Assembly: GCA_963681505.1 (NCBI GenBank)
Contig: OY811992.1
Coordinates: 1,262,531-1,326,530, forward strand
Direction: 5' to 3'
DNA: 64,000 nt
Origin: Eunapius fragilis
Taxonomy: Eukaryota; Porifera; Demospongiae; Spongillida; Spongillidae
Shown: in pieces, positions 13,001 through 32,609 of the stretch
How positions within the stretch are numbered: the stretch's first letter is position 1
Layout of the letters: each line of letters begins with the position of its first letter
Program-made: the position numbers and the translations under genes
The notes under the pieces: generated by a model
Database searches by the model: none
What the model was told of the DNA's origin: nothing
The model's input: the letters and a program-made list of their open reading frames with translations, nothing else

Positions 13001-15266
13001 CATCAGGACTAGTTGACCCATCAGGACTAGTTGACCCATCAGGACTAGTTGCCCCATCAGGACTAGTTGACCCATCAGGACTAGTTGCCCCATCAGGACT
13101 AGTTGACCCATCAGGACTAGTTGACCCATCAGGACTAGTTGACCCATCAGGACTAGTTGACCCATCAGGACTAGTTGACCCACCAGGACTAGTTGACCCA
13201 CCAGGACTAGTTGACCCATCAGGACTAGTTGACCCATCAGGACTAGTTGACCCATCAGGACTAGTTGACCCATCAGGACTAGTTGACCCATCAGGACTAG
13301 TTGACCCATCAGGACTAGTTGACCCATCAGGACTAGTTGACCCATCAGGACTAGTTGATCCATCAGGACTAGTTGACCCATCAGGACTAGTTGACCCATC
13401 AGGACTAGTTGACCCACCAGGACTAGTTGACCCATCAGGACTAGTTGACCCATCAGGACTAGTTGACACATCAGGACTAGTTGACCCATCAGGACTAGTT
13501 GACCCACCAGGACTAGTTGATCCATCAGGACTAGTTGACCCACCAGGACTAGTTGACCCATCAGGACTAGCTGACCCATCAGGACTAGTTGACCCATCAG
13601 GACTAGTTGACCCACCAGGACTAGTTGACCCATCAGGACTAGTTGACCCATCAGGACTAGTTGACCCATCAGGACTAGTTGACCCACCAGGACTAGTTGA
13701 CCCACCAGGACTAGTTGACCCACCAGGACTAGTTGACCCACCAGGACTAGTTGACCCATCAGGACTAGTTGACCCATCAGGACTAGCTGACCCACCAGGA
13801 CTAGTTGCCCCATCAGGACTAGTTGACCCATCAGGACTAGTTGACCCATCAGGACTAGTTGCCCCCAGGGCTGTGTCCACAATGCATTCATTCACTCACT
13901 CACACACACCAACACCATCCCTGTCACCATCCATGCCATTAGACTCACTTGGAACCACTCTCTCCGTATGCAAAGCGTGAGTCAGCCTTCACCAGGGCTA
14001 TCTCCTTCTTTTCCATCAGACCAGCAGCTAGGTCCCATGCTGAGAGGAGGAGGAGGAGGAGGAGGAGGAGGAGGAGGAGGAGGAAAGGATGGTGGTACTC
14101 ATGGATAAAATGAGGATTGCAGTGTACATACACACAGAACAAGCCAGTGATTTATCCTTGTACAAGTGTGCTGCATAAGCCCCAAGGTAGCTACTGCCAG
14201 CCACTGTGCGTGTTCCCATAAGTCTGTGATGGCTCTAACATCTTCACATGAGCTTATTATATGAGTAGGTGGTGTACACACCTGTGTGTTAGGTAGTGTA
14301 CGCACCTGTGTGTTAGGTAGTGTACGCACCTGTGTGTTAGGTGGTGCACACACCTGTGTGTTAGGTAGTGTACGCACCTGTGTGTTAGGTGGTGTACGCA
14401 CCTGTGTGTTAGGTGGTGTACGCACCAGTGTGTTACGTGGTGCACACACCTGTGTGTTAGGTGGTGTACACATCTGTGTGTTAAGGTGGTGCACACCACC
14501 TATGCATGTTACGCATGTGCACATGTCACACCATGGAACGCATGCACATGTTAAGAATTGACGACAAGACAAGATATAACATGAATACTTGCCTTGCAAA
14601 TAGTCTCCATCACCTACGATGAATCTGAACGAGTGAGGGTACTCCACTACTTTGCCTGATTCCAAGTATCCCTTTACCTTCATCCTCACACTACACTCCA
14701 GAGCGGGCCTGGTTGAAGGCCCTTCGCCTGCACGAATGGTCTGTGTGCAATGGAAAAGGAGAGTACGTACAATTTAAATATTAAAATTTAAAATTTAAAT
14801 TAATTAGGGGCACCTTTTTCATCAATTGACCGTTTCCAAGGACATCGACCCATTGACTGGACGTCTCCTCTCCGCTGCACGTCTCCGGAGGCTTTGATAT
14901 GCAACTCTCCTGCTCGCTTTCCTCCACATGCTCTGAACTCGGAGGCACAACCGTATCGCTCAGAGACAGAGTAGGGTCCAAGACGGAGCCGTTCAAAAGC
15001 GTAGAACACAGGTCGTCGTGTGCCTGTGAGATCTGCACATATTCTCCCTGCTTCGTTTGATCTCTGCACAATTCGGCCAATGGTCGCGGCACGTTTTCGT
15101 CCGCGGTGACAACTGGGTCACGTACGTTCGTCCCCACAGCCTGTTGTTCTGAACCCGACGGTACGCAAGGGGATTCGTTCTGCTCGCTGCTGTCTGCAGG
15201 TGGTTCAGCGTGCGGCAAGTCCGCCTCCTGGTTGCTCTGCGTACTAAGCGCCTCTTCGCTAGCCAT
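9481..15266 (-). CDS. FKBP8: FKBP8/FKBP38-type prolyl isomerase with TPR and C-terminal membrane anchor
   Basis: FKBP8 is a tail-anchored ER/mitochondrial co-chaperone that binds Hsp90 and Bcl-2 family proteins. Eleven minus-strand exons stay in phase: 14814-15266, 14593-14740, 13949-14039, 12039-12149, 11627-11701, 11426-11459 (34-nt microexon), 11288-11365, 10641-10730, 10042-10119, 9772-9924 and 9481-9564, for 464 aa. Order: acidic Ser-rich N-terminus (about 1-151), FKBP domain (MKVKGYLESGK, AWDLAAGLMEKKEIALV, FAYGESGS, IPPNATITFELQL), three TPRs (RGNDLYQKKDYERALNSYSR, WNNLAAAAIK, DNVKALYRCGK, GDYDAAIESFQKA), then a terminal membrane span (LAVAASVAAVGIGVAYYFF) with a short basic tail. Intron 2 has a GC donor (CAAG|GCAAGT). 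The 1.8-kb third intron is almost all an 18-bp minisatellite. Confidence 0.93.
9620..9756 (+). repeat. CA microsatellite in FKBP8 last intron
   Basis: Interrupted (CA)n between FKBP8 exons 10 and 11. Confidence 0.9.
9952..10038 (+). repeat. CA microsatellite in FKBP8 intron 9
   Basis: (CA)n running up to the 5' splice site of the minus-strand exon 10042-10119. Confidence 0.9.
10200..10628 (+). repeat. 25-bp minisatellite in FKBP8 intron 8
   Basis: About 17 copies of a 25-bp unit (cacccaccctatctcctccc plus accct). In the transcript strand each copy reads GGGTGGGTGAGGG, donor-like text lying just downstream of the real donor AAAG|GTGAGACG. Confidence 0.9.
10805..11276 (+). repeat. 23-bp minisatellite in FKBP8 intron 7
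   Basis: About twenty copies of a 23-bp unit (ccctccctccacaccctcct plus cat), ending a few bases from the 5' splice site of exon 11288-11365. Confidence 0.9.
11511..11615 (+). repeat. CCCCT-rich tract in FKBP8 intron 5
   Basis: Pyrimidine-only low-complexity tract (cccctcctcccct variants) between exons 11426-11459 and 11627-11701. Confidence 0.85.
11708..11998 (+). repeat. GT-rich tract in FKBP8 intron 4
   Basis: Interrupted (GT)n occupying most of the intron between exons 11627-11701 and 12039-12149. Confidence 0.9.
12346..13865 (+). repeat. 18-bp minisatellite, about 84 copies, in FKBP8 intron 3
   Basis: A 1.5-kb array of an 18-bp unit (ggactagttgacccatca). Variants are mainly catca/ccacca and gttga/gctga swaps. 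Each unit contains the palindrome ACTAGT. Because 18 is a multiple of 3, two minus-strand frames stay open for more than 520 codons (repeating SPDGST or LVLMGQ), but the array lies wholly between two phase-matched FKBP exons. Intron retention would hit a TGA straight after exon 3, so I read it as non-coding. Confidence 0.95.
14041..14083 (+). repeat. (GGA)n microsatellite
   Basis: About fourteen GGA triplets in the GC-AG intron of FKBP8, directly upstream (transcript sense) of the acceptor CTCAG, where it forms the polypyrimidine tract. Confidence 0.9.
14275..14495 (+). repeat. 24-bp minisatellite in FKBP8 GC-AG intron
   Basis: About nine copies of a unit reading cacctgtgtgttaggtagtg plus tacg, with small variants, in the intron whose donor is GC. 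Confidence 0.88.
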
Positions 15267-16016
15267 TTTATTAAAATTGCTTATTTTAATATTAACATTT
15301 GCATTAATAAAACAAATAGTTAATTAGGAACATACAGAATGGGAATAAATGCACGTTTTTATCGAGGTTTTCATTATTATTATTATTACTATACAACACA
15401 TGAACATGTAATAAGCAAAGTAAAATTCCACCCTCAAACCACATAAACTGATAAAGCCAGAACGTGAAAGCAAAGCTCTGGCATTTGCTCCGATTACCTG
15501 GCAGTTGAAAGTTATGATTGCTGGGGTGCAGAAGCTCAGTGCACCATTTCCCGACGAGCATCCCGTCTGGCCATTCAGATGCAGTGCAGCAAATCCAAGG
15601 CGATAACTACAATCTACTAACGTTTTAGTCTGGCATGGTATAGAAACCCAGCCAAGTTTCGAACACTTCGGATCGTTAGCCAAATGCTTCCGAACTTCAG
15701 CTGCAAAATTTAAAATAACGACTCTACATGTACCTACTTGTTCATGTTTGATCATCACGACAGCAATGCACGTGAGTTTGCCACCAAACTGGGCCTGCCA
15801 CAAGTGGTTTCCCCGGATGGCTAGACGACTGGCCAGTCTGTGATAACGTTTATTTATTTATTTATTTTTGCCCGTTATATATTCTTATGCATGCGAATGA
15901 TGGAGGGACGTTTAGATCTAGACTACTCTGCGGAAAATTTTTTATTCAGCAGTTAATAATGCAGTCAAAGAATGGAAATGATTTGTGGTCGAATAGTCTA
16001 CGATACATGGCTAGCT
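15267..16016. other. Intergenic interval with one uncharacterised open frame
   Basis: This interval lies between the 5' end of FKBP8 and the 3' end of the cyclophilin gene. The minus strand carries an open frame at 15324-15803 (159 codons) with several cysteines and a hydrophobic, AT-rich C-terminal end. I recognise no family, see no splice context, and cannot tell it from chance. FKBP8's promoter should lie here. Confidence 0.3.
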
Positions 16017-16896
16017 CTAAAGTACCGCGTCATCTTTCTCCACAACAAACGGCTTTGTGAGAAGAAGTTTTCCGCTGTCCCGTATGACGACTGGGGTCAG
16101 CGGGCGATCCTTGGAATCCGTGGGCGTTTTGAGAGCCTTGTAGACTGTGCTCTGAGAGGAGAAAAGGTCATTGTTATCACTCCGCCCCCCCCACACACAC
16201 AAGTACCGTACCATTCCCTTCAGTACTTTACCGAAACACGTGTGTGTTTCATCAAGCCAGGGACACTTCACCGCCGTGATATAGAACTGAGACCCGTTGG
16301 TGTCCGGGCCCGCGTTGGCCATGCACACCCACCCAGGGCCGTAGTGCTTCATGATGAAGTTCTCATCACGAAAGTACTCCCCGTATATGCTGTAGCCTGC
16401 AAGCGATAAGGTTAGTAGTTATACTGAATTAGAAGGTACCTCTTCCACCGGGTGCTTTCGCATCCTTTTGGTATTAACCTCCTGATCCGTTGAACGACGT
16501 GAAATCTCCGCCTGGGGGATAATATATCTCATACTATATGTGCGTATACACATGTTGCTGCACAGTCATACCTTGCATCATAAAGTTGTTGATGATACGG
16601 TGAAAGGTTACCCCATGGTAGCCGTAACCTTTCTGTTTTTATCAAGGAACGGCAATAAACTGTAATCATACAGCGTCCTCCTTTGGCTTTTACTTTACCT
16701 CATGAGTTGCCAGAGCGACAAAATTGCGCACGGTTTTGGGACTTGTTGCACCGAACAGTCCTATTTCCACCCGCTCTGCCGGGTCGCCAGCTACTTCTAT
16801 GTCCAGGTAGACCGTTTCGGTAACCAGAGCTTCATCTGTGACAGCATAACTCGACTGCCATGAGCTTACAAGAAGGAGAATTATAACACTCTTCAT
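16017..16896 (-). CDS. PPIB: Secretory-pathway cyclophilin (PPIB/PPIC type)
   Basis: Cyclophilin B-type enzymes catalyse proline cis-trans isomerisation during folding in the ER. Five exons in phase: 16699-16896, 16572-16632, 16479-16511, 16212-16396 and 16017-16151, for 203 aa. A signal peptide ([18 protein letters not shown]) precedes the domain. Visible motifs are [19 protein letters not shown] with the catalytic Arg, [40 protein letters not shown], and [14 protein letters not shown] with the tryptophan that confers cyclosporin binding in this family. The C-terminus ends [12 protein letters not shown], resembling the PPIB tail without a KDEL-type signal. Its start codon faces that of the alpha-galactosidase 141 bp away. 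Assignment to PPIB rather than PPIC is tentative. Confidence 0.93.
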
Positions 16897-17037
16897 CGCG
16901 TTGGTAATTGTGAATTTTTAATGTCGTGCAGCTCATACATGTGCTTACGTATAGACAATAGCGCCTTGTCTAAAAATAAAAAAAACTTTTTTGCCACTCG
17001 TTCGTTAATTTAGAGCATCACGCTGTGGGTGGAGCTC
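16897..17037. promoter_or_regulatory. Bidirectional promoter interval, cyclophilin (-) / alpha-galactosidase (+)
   Basis: Only 141 bp separate the two start codons, so both promoters and 5' UTRs must share or overlap this space. The interval is AT-rich (several A and T runs). No specific motif is claimed. Confidence 0.6.
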
Positions 17038-18152
17038 ATGGCTGCCGACCTTGTGCACGTTTTGCTTGTCGCACTGCTCTTAAACGGAGCTCAGGGCCTG
17101 GACAACGGTACGATGATAGTTCCACGCTACTCGTCTAATTAAATACAATTTACACCATACTCAGGCTTGGCTCTAACCCCTCCCATGGGATGGAATACGT
17201 GGTGCACCCTCGGATAGTAAGTACAGCGATGCAAAAAAGTTTTTTCCCTGCTAGGGGACCTGACCGAAATTTCTTAGCTGTGGGTATGATCGCTGCAACG
17301 CCCAGGAGGTGATGAGTATTGCCGACACGATGGCCACCAACGGGATGAAGGAGGCGGGTTACGAGTACATCAACTTGGACGGTGCGTGCGTGAGTGTGTC
17401 GGCGACCCTGAGCTCGTGTGTGTGCTCATGCGGGTGCCATATGTGTGTTTGCGCGTGCGCTTTGTGCGGAGCGAGGGGTATACCTGTTGTGATTTAAAAC
17501 CGACCCATCATTCGTTGCAGACTGCTGGGCCGATCACAGAGACACTGATGGAACGATCGTCCCCGACGAGACACGATTTCCAGGGTAAGGTAGCCCCCCC
17601 TCCCAGCCTTTCCTTTTTCTAACCCTATTGACCTCGTGGGTTGTGTCCAGTGGTCTGGTCCCTGTTATCCAGTATGTCAACGCAAAGGGCTTCAAGTTTG
17701 GCTTGGTAACTATATATGCAGCTAGCATGTGTCCACTGCTTGCGATGGATTGTCATGACATAGCCATCTTCAGTACACAGACGGAGGCGTCTACACGTGC
17801 AACAAGGGAGGAAGGCCATACAACATTCCGGGTAGCTATGGTGGGTTTCCATGCTAAGGGTTTATCGTCATGGTGGTAACAACGCTGCCTACGATTTTGC
17901 ATTACTGACAGGTTACTACGGTCAAGATGCTCAGACCTATGCCTCTTGGGGTGTGGAGTGTAAGTGTTATTTTTTAACAGTGTTCACTGTTAACTTTTGT
18001 TATAACCATGCAACAGATGTGAAAATGGATTGGTGTAACCATGAAGCCAATGGTTCAACACTGGACCCGAAGGTCCAATATGCTGAAATGGTTGGTGTGC
18101 AAATGAACCCCCAAGGCTGCCATTTTCAGATGTATTTTGTTGTTGTGCATTG

Positions 18153-18205
<53 letters not shown>

Positions 18206-19509
18206 TGTGCATGTGTGTGTGTATGTGTGTACGTGTCTGTGGATGCATGTGTGTGTGTGGTGTGTGTGTGTGTGTAGTCAAAGGCTCTCAATGCTACTGG
18301 TAAGCCAATCCTCTTCAATGCTTGTGAGTGGGGAGAGGACCAGCCTTGGGAATGGATGGCCCCAATTGCCAACACATGGAGGTCAGGCCCTGATCACGAA
18401 GACCTCTGGATTTCCACCATGACCATCATTGAACAGAATGTGGGCCTCAGCTCATATGCAGGTGGGTAATGGAGGAAGGAGGGAGGGAGGGGTCATTGTT
18501 CTATTTAACCCACACCAAATGAACACAGGTCCTGGTGGATGGAATGATCCTGACTTCATAATGACCGGAGGACAGGTAATGTCAATAAATGGGCTATATT
18601 GATTTGCTATTACTTGCAGTGACATGTCTTGATTTCCAGGCGTGCACGCTTAACCCGTCTCAACACTGTCCTGGCCAGACTGACGTGGAGTACCGGACAG
18701 AATTCAGCATCTGGTGTCTGCTTGCCGCTCCACTCGTTGTGGTCACTGATATACGAAACATGACAGCAGCCATGAACGATGTACGATTGTTGCGACATAG
18801 TGGGTGTGAGTGACATGTATATATTGATACCTCCAGATCCTTCTCAACAAGGAAATGATAGCTGTGGACCAGGATAAGCTTGGTAAGAGAGTACAATGCT
18901 ACACAGATATGCATGTGCGTATGTGTGCGTGCATCTGTTGAATGTGTGTATGTTGTATGTGTGTGATGACTTTATTATTGTTTTTGTAAAAAATTTTCAC
19001 AGGCAGAGCAGGTGATAGGATTGCAATATGGCCTTGTGTTCAGGTCAATTAACCACTTCTTTAAGCTCCTTCCTTTCTTCCAAGTGGTACTAAACAATTT
19101 GCTATTCATCAATTCTTTAACCTTAGGATACTGAGACATGTCAGATATGGGCTAGACCTCTGGTGAACAGTTCTTACGCTGTTGGACTATTCAATTCCGT
19201 AGGTTACTACCACATCAGACTGGGCATCACTTTTGTGTTGCAGGGTTTCCTCACTCATTCAATAACACTTCAATTCAAACTGCTCAACTTCACTGGGAGT
19301 GTATTCATGAGGGACCTGTGGGCACATCAGGACCTAGGTACCTTCACGGAGAGGTGAGGAGGGAGGGAGGGCCCACATGGCATGGCAATGTTCCTGGCCA
19401 GTGCATGGTTTTCAGTGTCACCATTGATTTGACCTCTCCCTACACTTTCAGTTTTACTGTTGATGTGGAGCCCCATGGAATTGAAGTCTACAAGGTTACT
19501 CAGTTGTAG
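17038..19509 (+). CDS. Alpha-galactosidase, glycoside hydrolase family 27
   Basis: GH27 enzymes release terminal alpha-galactose (or N-acetylgalactosamine) from glycolipids and glycoproteins, in animals mostly in lysosomes. Sixteen exons join in phase: 17038-17107, 17165-17216, 17278-17381, 17521-17584, 17651-17705, 17774-17840, 17912-17959, 18017-18090, 18278-18461, 18529-18575, 18640-18780, 18837-18882, 19003-19043, 19127-19198, 19244-19353 and 19452-19509 (TAG), for 410 aa. A signal peptide (MAADLVHVLLVALLLNGAQG) precedes LTPPMGWNTW. The substrate-pocket motif NLDDCWADHRDTDG, the nucleophile motif YVKMDWCN, the second carboxylate in SGPDHEDLW, and PGGWNDPDF are all present. A C-terminal beta-sandwich ends VEPHGIEVYKV. 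NAGA versus GLA specificity cannot be settled by eye. Confidence 0.93.
18155..18276 (+). repeat. GT microsatellite before an alpha-galactosidase acceptor
   Basis: (GT)n with short interruptions ending at the acceptor ...gtgtgtag of exon 18278-18461; there is almost no pyrimidine tract other than this alternating repeat. Confidence 0.88.
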
Positions 19510-20058
19510 AGGAAGTCTAACGGTTGAGGATAGTCTGAACTGTCAACATACAGTGTTTGTTGTACCACTGATGATTTGTTCTTTATGACCTAACGTCCCT
19601 GGGAGTGGGGTCTGGTACCATAAAAGTAATAAAGAGCACATTGTGTCAGAAGATGCAAAGGGAAGGGGGGGGGGGGGCAATTATAACACCTTACAAGTAT
19701 GTGGCCTTATAAGCCAAAAACATCAAAAGATAAAACTGTTTGGTTAGACAGTGGTTGTGTTTAAAGCCTGAACAGTTCCATTGTTTGTTAACAACCAGAC
19801 TCCAACGAGGTGCCTTGTTGGTCAATTATTAAAAGTTATAACAATGGAAATTCAAATTTTGGTAGTTAAGAATCAATGAAAACATTGCCCCACCCACCAC
19901 CCTCCATCCCTACAAGCGTGCAACGTGCTACTAGCGTGCTCTGATGGCCCACACAAGTGGAAGACATCTGAAAAACATGGGACACACACACACAACACTT
20001 CAAACTGGCAACTTTTTTGGACCTTTGGACAATGCTACCTTCCTCTCCCCCCCACACA
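19510..20058. other. Convergent 3' interval between alpha-galactosidase and mL65
   Basis: No exon seen. A possible polyadenylation signal (aataaa) for the alpha-galactosidase lies near 19629, and a run of about 14 G follows near 19663. The rest is AT-rich 3' flanking sequence. Confidence 0.45.
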
Positions 20059-21423
20059 CTACGTGTTCTCCTGTGTACCCCCAACGCTTGCCCGCTCTTG
20101 TCCGCTCCTTTTACTGTCGGCACGGCGCAGCTCCCTCATCTTGAGCTGCCGCTGGAGTGCCTTCTGGCGCTTCAGTCCCCCTAGGTACTCCTTGATGGCC
20201 AGGCGCTTCTCCTCCTTGCCCTCCTCCGCCTGACGTGCAAGCACAAAGCCAGACAGAGCCGGCTTTGCCCTCAGCGGCTTGTGGAGCAGGAACTGGGCAA
20301 GGAGGCGGGCACACTCCTCGTTGAAGTCGACCAATCCCCGCCCCCCCTGGATGCCGGCGTACAGGTCCAACGATGGACCCACCCACAGGAAGTTGGTTCT
20401 GGCCCCGCCTTGCTCGCTCAGGTCGAGCGTGTTGAGCTGGTAGCAGAGGAAGGTGAACCTCCTCCCATTTGTCACCACGCACTGGCTGGCCAGGGGGAAA
20501 TAGAGATCGCTGTCAAGCTTGTATCCATTTTGGATCGTCTCCCCAGCACTCTGGGCAAAGAGCTGCATCAGGCCGTGGGCTAGGGTCTGGTCGCTGGTGC
20601 GGCTCTTCTTGTCTTCGACGAACAGGGTGTGCGCGAACGAGTACGGACTCTGCCTCTTGCACCCACCGAACGGCTTTATCTGGTCGAAGCTGTGCTTGAA
20701 GAGACCCAGGAACGATGGCTGGTACTGAGTGGGCGGCATGGGCAACTGTCCCGCCGTTTCTGGGTCGCAGAAGAGCTCCAGTGGGTTCGTCGTGTGCAAC
20801 ATGTACATTGGGCGCGCATGGCATATGTAATTCTCTCCGTTTCTTCTCCAATAGCATTCCGTGTCGGGACCGTACGTCAGGTTCGAGTTTAACAGGTGGT
20901 TGCATCTGCCTCCGTGCTGCCACACGCTGGAAAAGGCCGCCTGCAGAAGGCCGGCAGAGAGATCCGTTGTGTGGAGCTTGGCAGGGTTGTCGTGGATTTG
21001 GAAGGCGAGGGTCTCTGTAACGTGGTCCTTCAGGTTGGCAATCACCTCGCTCTCATCTGGTACGACTACTTTGGATACGCGCTCTGGAAGTCCCTTAACT
21101 ACAACAGTCTTGGTCAGCCATTGGTACTTTGTGAACGGGTCTACCACTTGGGTGTTTGGATAAACAACGTAGCAGCTTCTCCAGACACTGCCGTGGCCTA
21201 GCAGATGAGGTGTGGTCTTCTTGGGGACGTGGACGTAGCCGTATCGCCTGCAATGCTGCAGAGGCGCGTGGTACCTGAGAACGTTTCGTGTCCCTTTACT
21301 CCACATGGCACCCCCCAGCGAAGTAAATCGGTGACGTAATGAATGTAGCGCCAATTTTTGGCGGGTAACAAATGGAATCTGCTTCTGCAGTGTGTTACAC
21401 ATTCGCCGGTTGTTCTGTGGCAT
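20059..21423 (-). CDS. MRPS30: Mitochondrial ribosomal protein mL65 (MRPS30/PDCD9)
   Basis: mL65 (formerly S30, PDCD9) is a metazoan-specific subunit of the mitochondrial large ribosomal subunit. A single uninterrupted frame of 454 codons from the ATG at 21423 shows an N-terminus rich in Arg/Lys/Gln, fitting a mitochondrial targeting peptide. It continues with YVVYPNTQVVDPFTKYQWLTKT, the conserved GGRCNHLLNSNLTYGPDTECYW and FLWVGPSLDLY. A long basic helical tail follows (EEKRLAIKEYLGGLKRQKALQ). The family call rests on these segments, above all HLLNSNLTYG plus the length. The lack of introns is unusual beside multi-exon neighbours and might reflect a retrocopy or ancestral loss. The gene faces SCAPER head to head. 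Confidence 0.78.
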   Translation of the reverse strand: MPQNNRRMCNTLQKQIPFVTRQKLALHSLRHRFTSLGGAMWSKGTRNVLRYHAPLQHCRRYGYVHVPKKTTPHLLGHGSVWRSCYVVYPNTQVVDPFTKYQWLTKTVVVKGLPERVSKVVVPDESEVIANLKDHVTETLAFQIHDNPAKLHTTDLSAGLLQAAFSSVWQHGGRCNHLLNSNLTYGPDTECYWRRNGENYICHARPMYMLHTTNPLELFCDPETAGQLPMPPTQYQPSFLGLFKHSFDQIKPFGGCKRQSPYSFAHTLFVEDKKSRTSDQTLAHGLMQLFAQSAGETIQNGYKLDSDLYFPLASQCVVTNGRRFTFLCYQLNTLDLSEQGGARTNFLWVGPSLDLYAGIQGGRGLVDFNEECARLLAQFLLHKPLRAKPALSGFVLARQAEEGKEEKRLAIKEYLGGLKRQKALQRQLKMRELRRADSKRSGQERASVGGTQENT

Positions 21424-21572
21424 GAACACGGCTTTTAAAAGTGGGTAGCACTTACGTTGAAACCAAGAGTAGCCTCAGGCTTGGACGGAAAAGAATTACG
21501 GTGCGCAAGTTTGTCGCCAATGAAGGTCGCGCTTACTAGTAATCCATACATACCAGGCTACCTTTCGAAACA
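21424..21572. promoter_or_regulatory. Bidirectional promoter interval, mL65 (-) / SCAPER (+)
   Basis: 149 bp between the start codons of two divergent genes; both 5' UTRs and promoters must lie here or overlap the coding starts. Confidence 0.55.
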
Positions 21573-30746
<9,174 letters not shown>

Positions 30747-30880
30747 TCATTATTATGTGTTCATGTATTTATCTTTAATCCGTTCGCAAATTTGAGAATA
30801 TACGGTATATTGCGGACTGCTCTAAAAAGCGTCAAATGTTGAGAAGTTGCGCGATTCTGCCGGCAGCGGAGGACGAGACG

Positions 30881-32170
30881 ATGGAAGCAATGAATGCATG
30901 CGTTACAGGTTTGTTCAATAAAATTGCTTGAAGGACGAGCCGTACCCGATGCCGTGCGTTTTTTTTTTTTTTTAAACCGGAGCGCGCTGCAAGGAATATC
31001 CATAGAGAACTCCTCTCTGATCTAGGTGCCGGCCCATAAAGAATGTTTTGCATATACAACGCCAATAGCATCGCACCCACAGTCCGCTAGCGCATGCTTT
31101 ATAAGCACAGTGTCGCAGCAGCGTGGCAGGCCAGAGCGAGCCAGCTATCGTTATTAATATTGTTTTTTTAATATTATATTTTCCCTTCCGATTTCTCCAG
31201 ACGAAAGTCAGAAGGTGTGCAGTGGCTGCAAAAGACCTATTGAGGACCAGTTTCATTTTACTGTGTCGCCAGACACGGAATGGCACGCCTCATGCCTTCT
31301 GTGCTACCAGTGCAACACGTCTCTGGACGAAAGCGGGACTTGCTTCATGAAGGAGGGGCGACCTTACTGTCGCAAGGATTATATACAGTGAGTCGCCTAA
31401 TATGGCAATTGAGCCGCGGGAACAGGTGCGAAGCAAAAAAAAAGATTGCGGAGGGTTAAGCGCTTGGGCACCAAGAGACGTCTACATAGCGGCGCGGAAT
31501 TCCTGTACGCCCTGTCGTACGACAGCTAATCACCTATAGCTGAATAGTGTTGCCTGTGCGTCGAAATTATTTAGCAGTCCATATCATTTGAGCGGATACG
31601 CTGTGATATATATATATATATTTTTTTTAATCAGCTAGAAAAAAAGAAAGGTCGTATGCATATACGTCCGTCTGCACTTTGGGAAATCAAAAGGTTGAGC
31701 ATGTTTCGAACTTGGGTTTAGTATTGACGTATGCATTCACCTGACGTTATAAAACGTTAACGTGTTTGCGTTTCTGTTCTTTTTAGCCCAACGTACATAA
31801 ACGTAACCGTAACCGTTGCTAACGTTTTAACCGACACAGTTATTGTTAACGAAGCCTTACGACTGCTGTGCGGGAGGGGGGGGCTGACCTTGTTTTACCA
31901 CGTGGAACGGTGCCTGTAACCCAATCGAGCGGAACGGAAATGGTCTTTGGTTGGCACAAAAAAAAAAAAAAAAAAAAAGTAAACCTCTCTTCTCAGCTTG
32001 TAGGTGTAGGAGGAGGAGGAGGAGAATGGTGTAATGTATTACTTGGTAATGTGGTGTTCATTGTATATGAAAGTCTGTTCTTTTTCTACCACCCAGGCTA
32101 TTTGGTATTCAATGTGCAGGATGTGATAGCCAGATAGAACCAAATGATCTTGTCATGAGAGCCAAAAACC

Positions 32171-32209
<39 letters not shown>

Positions 32210-32577
32210 TAAGGTGTGTGGTGTGCGTGTGAACCTCCACCTAGTGCAGTTTATTTTTAAAAATTTATTATTAGAATACAGATGACAGATACAAGTGAAT
32301 ACACAAATGATTTATTATTATTATTATTTTTTTGTTCTTAATGTTCTTTTGTGTGGCTGCAATTGTCATGTCAGACATGACAATCGTTAGGTGCAAGGGC
32401 TCACCAGACTCAGCCACTGGGTCCCCTTCATGTCACCACCACCTCTGTTCATTCCATTCAAACGTTGTACCCTGTATTTGCATTTGTCTGTAACATGCAC
32501 ACCTCTTTCACCTTGTTTTTAATTTTCATTTTTTCTTTCCCGTTAGATGTGGTTTATCACTGGGATGTGTTATGGAA

Positions 32578-32609
<32 letters not shown>

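Noticed and set aside
12303-13895. Long minus-strand ORF of about 530 codons with SPDGST repeats, resembling a structural protein
   Set aside because: It is the translation of an 18-bp minisatellite lying between two phase-matched FKBP8 exons; other frames through the same array are open too.
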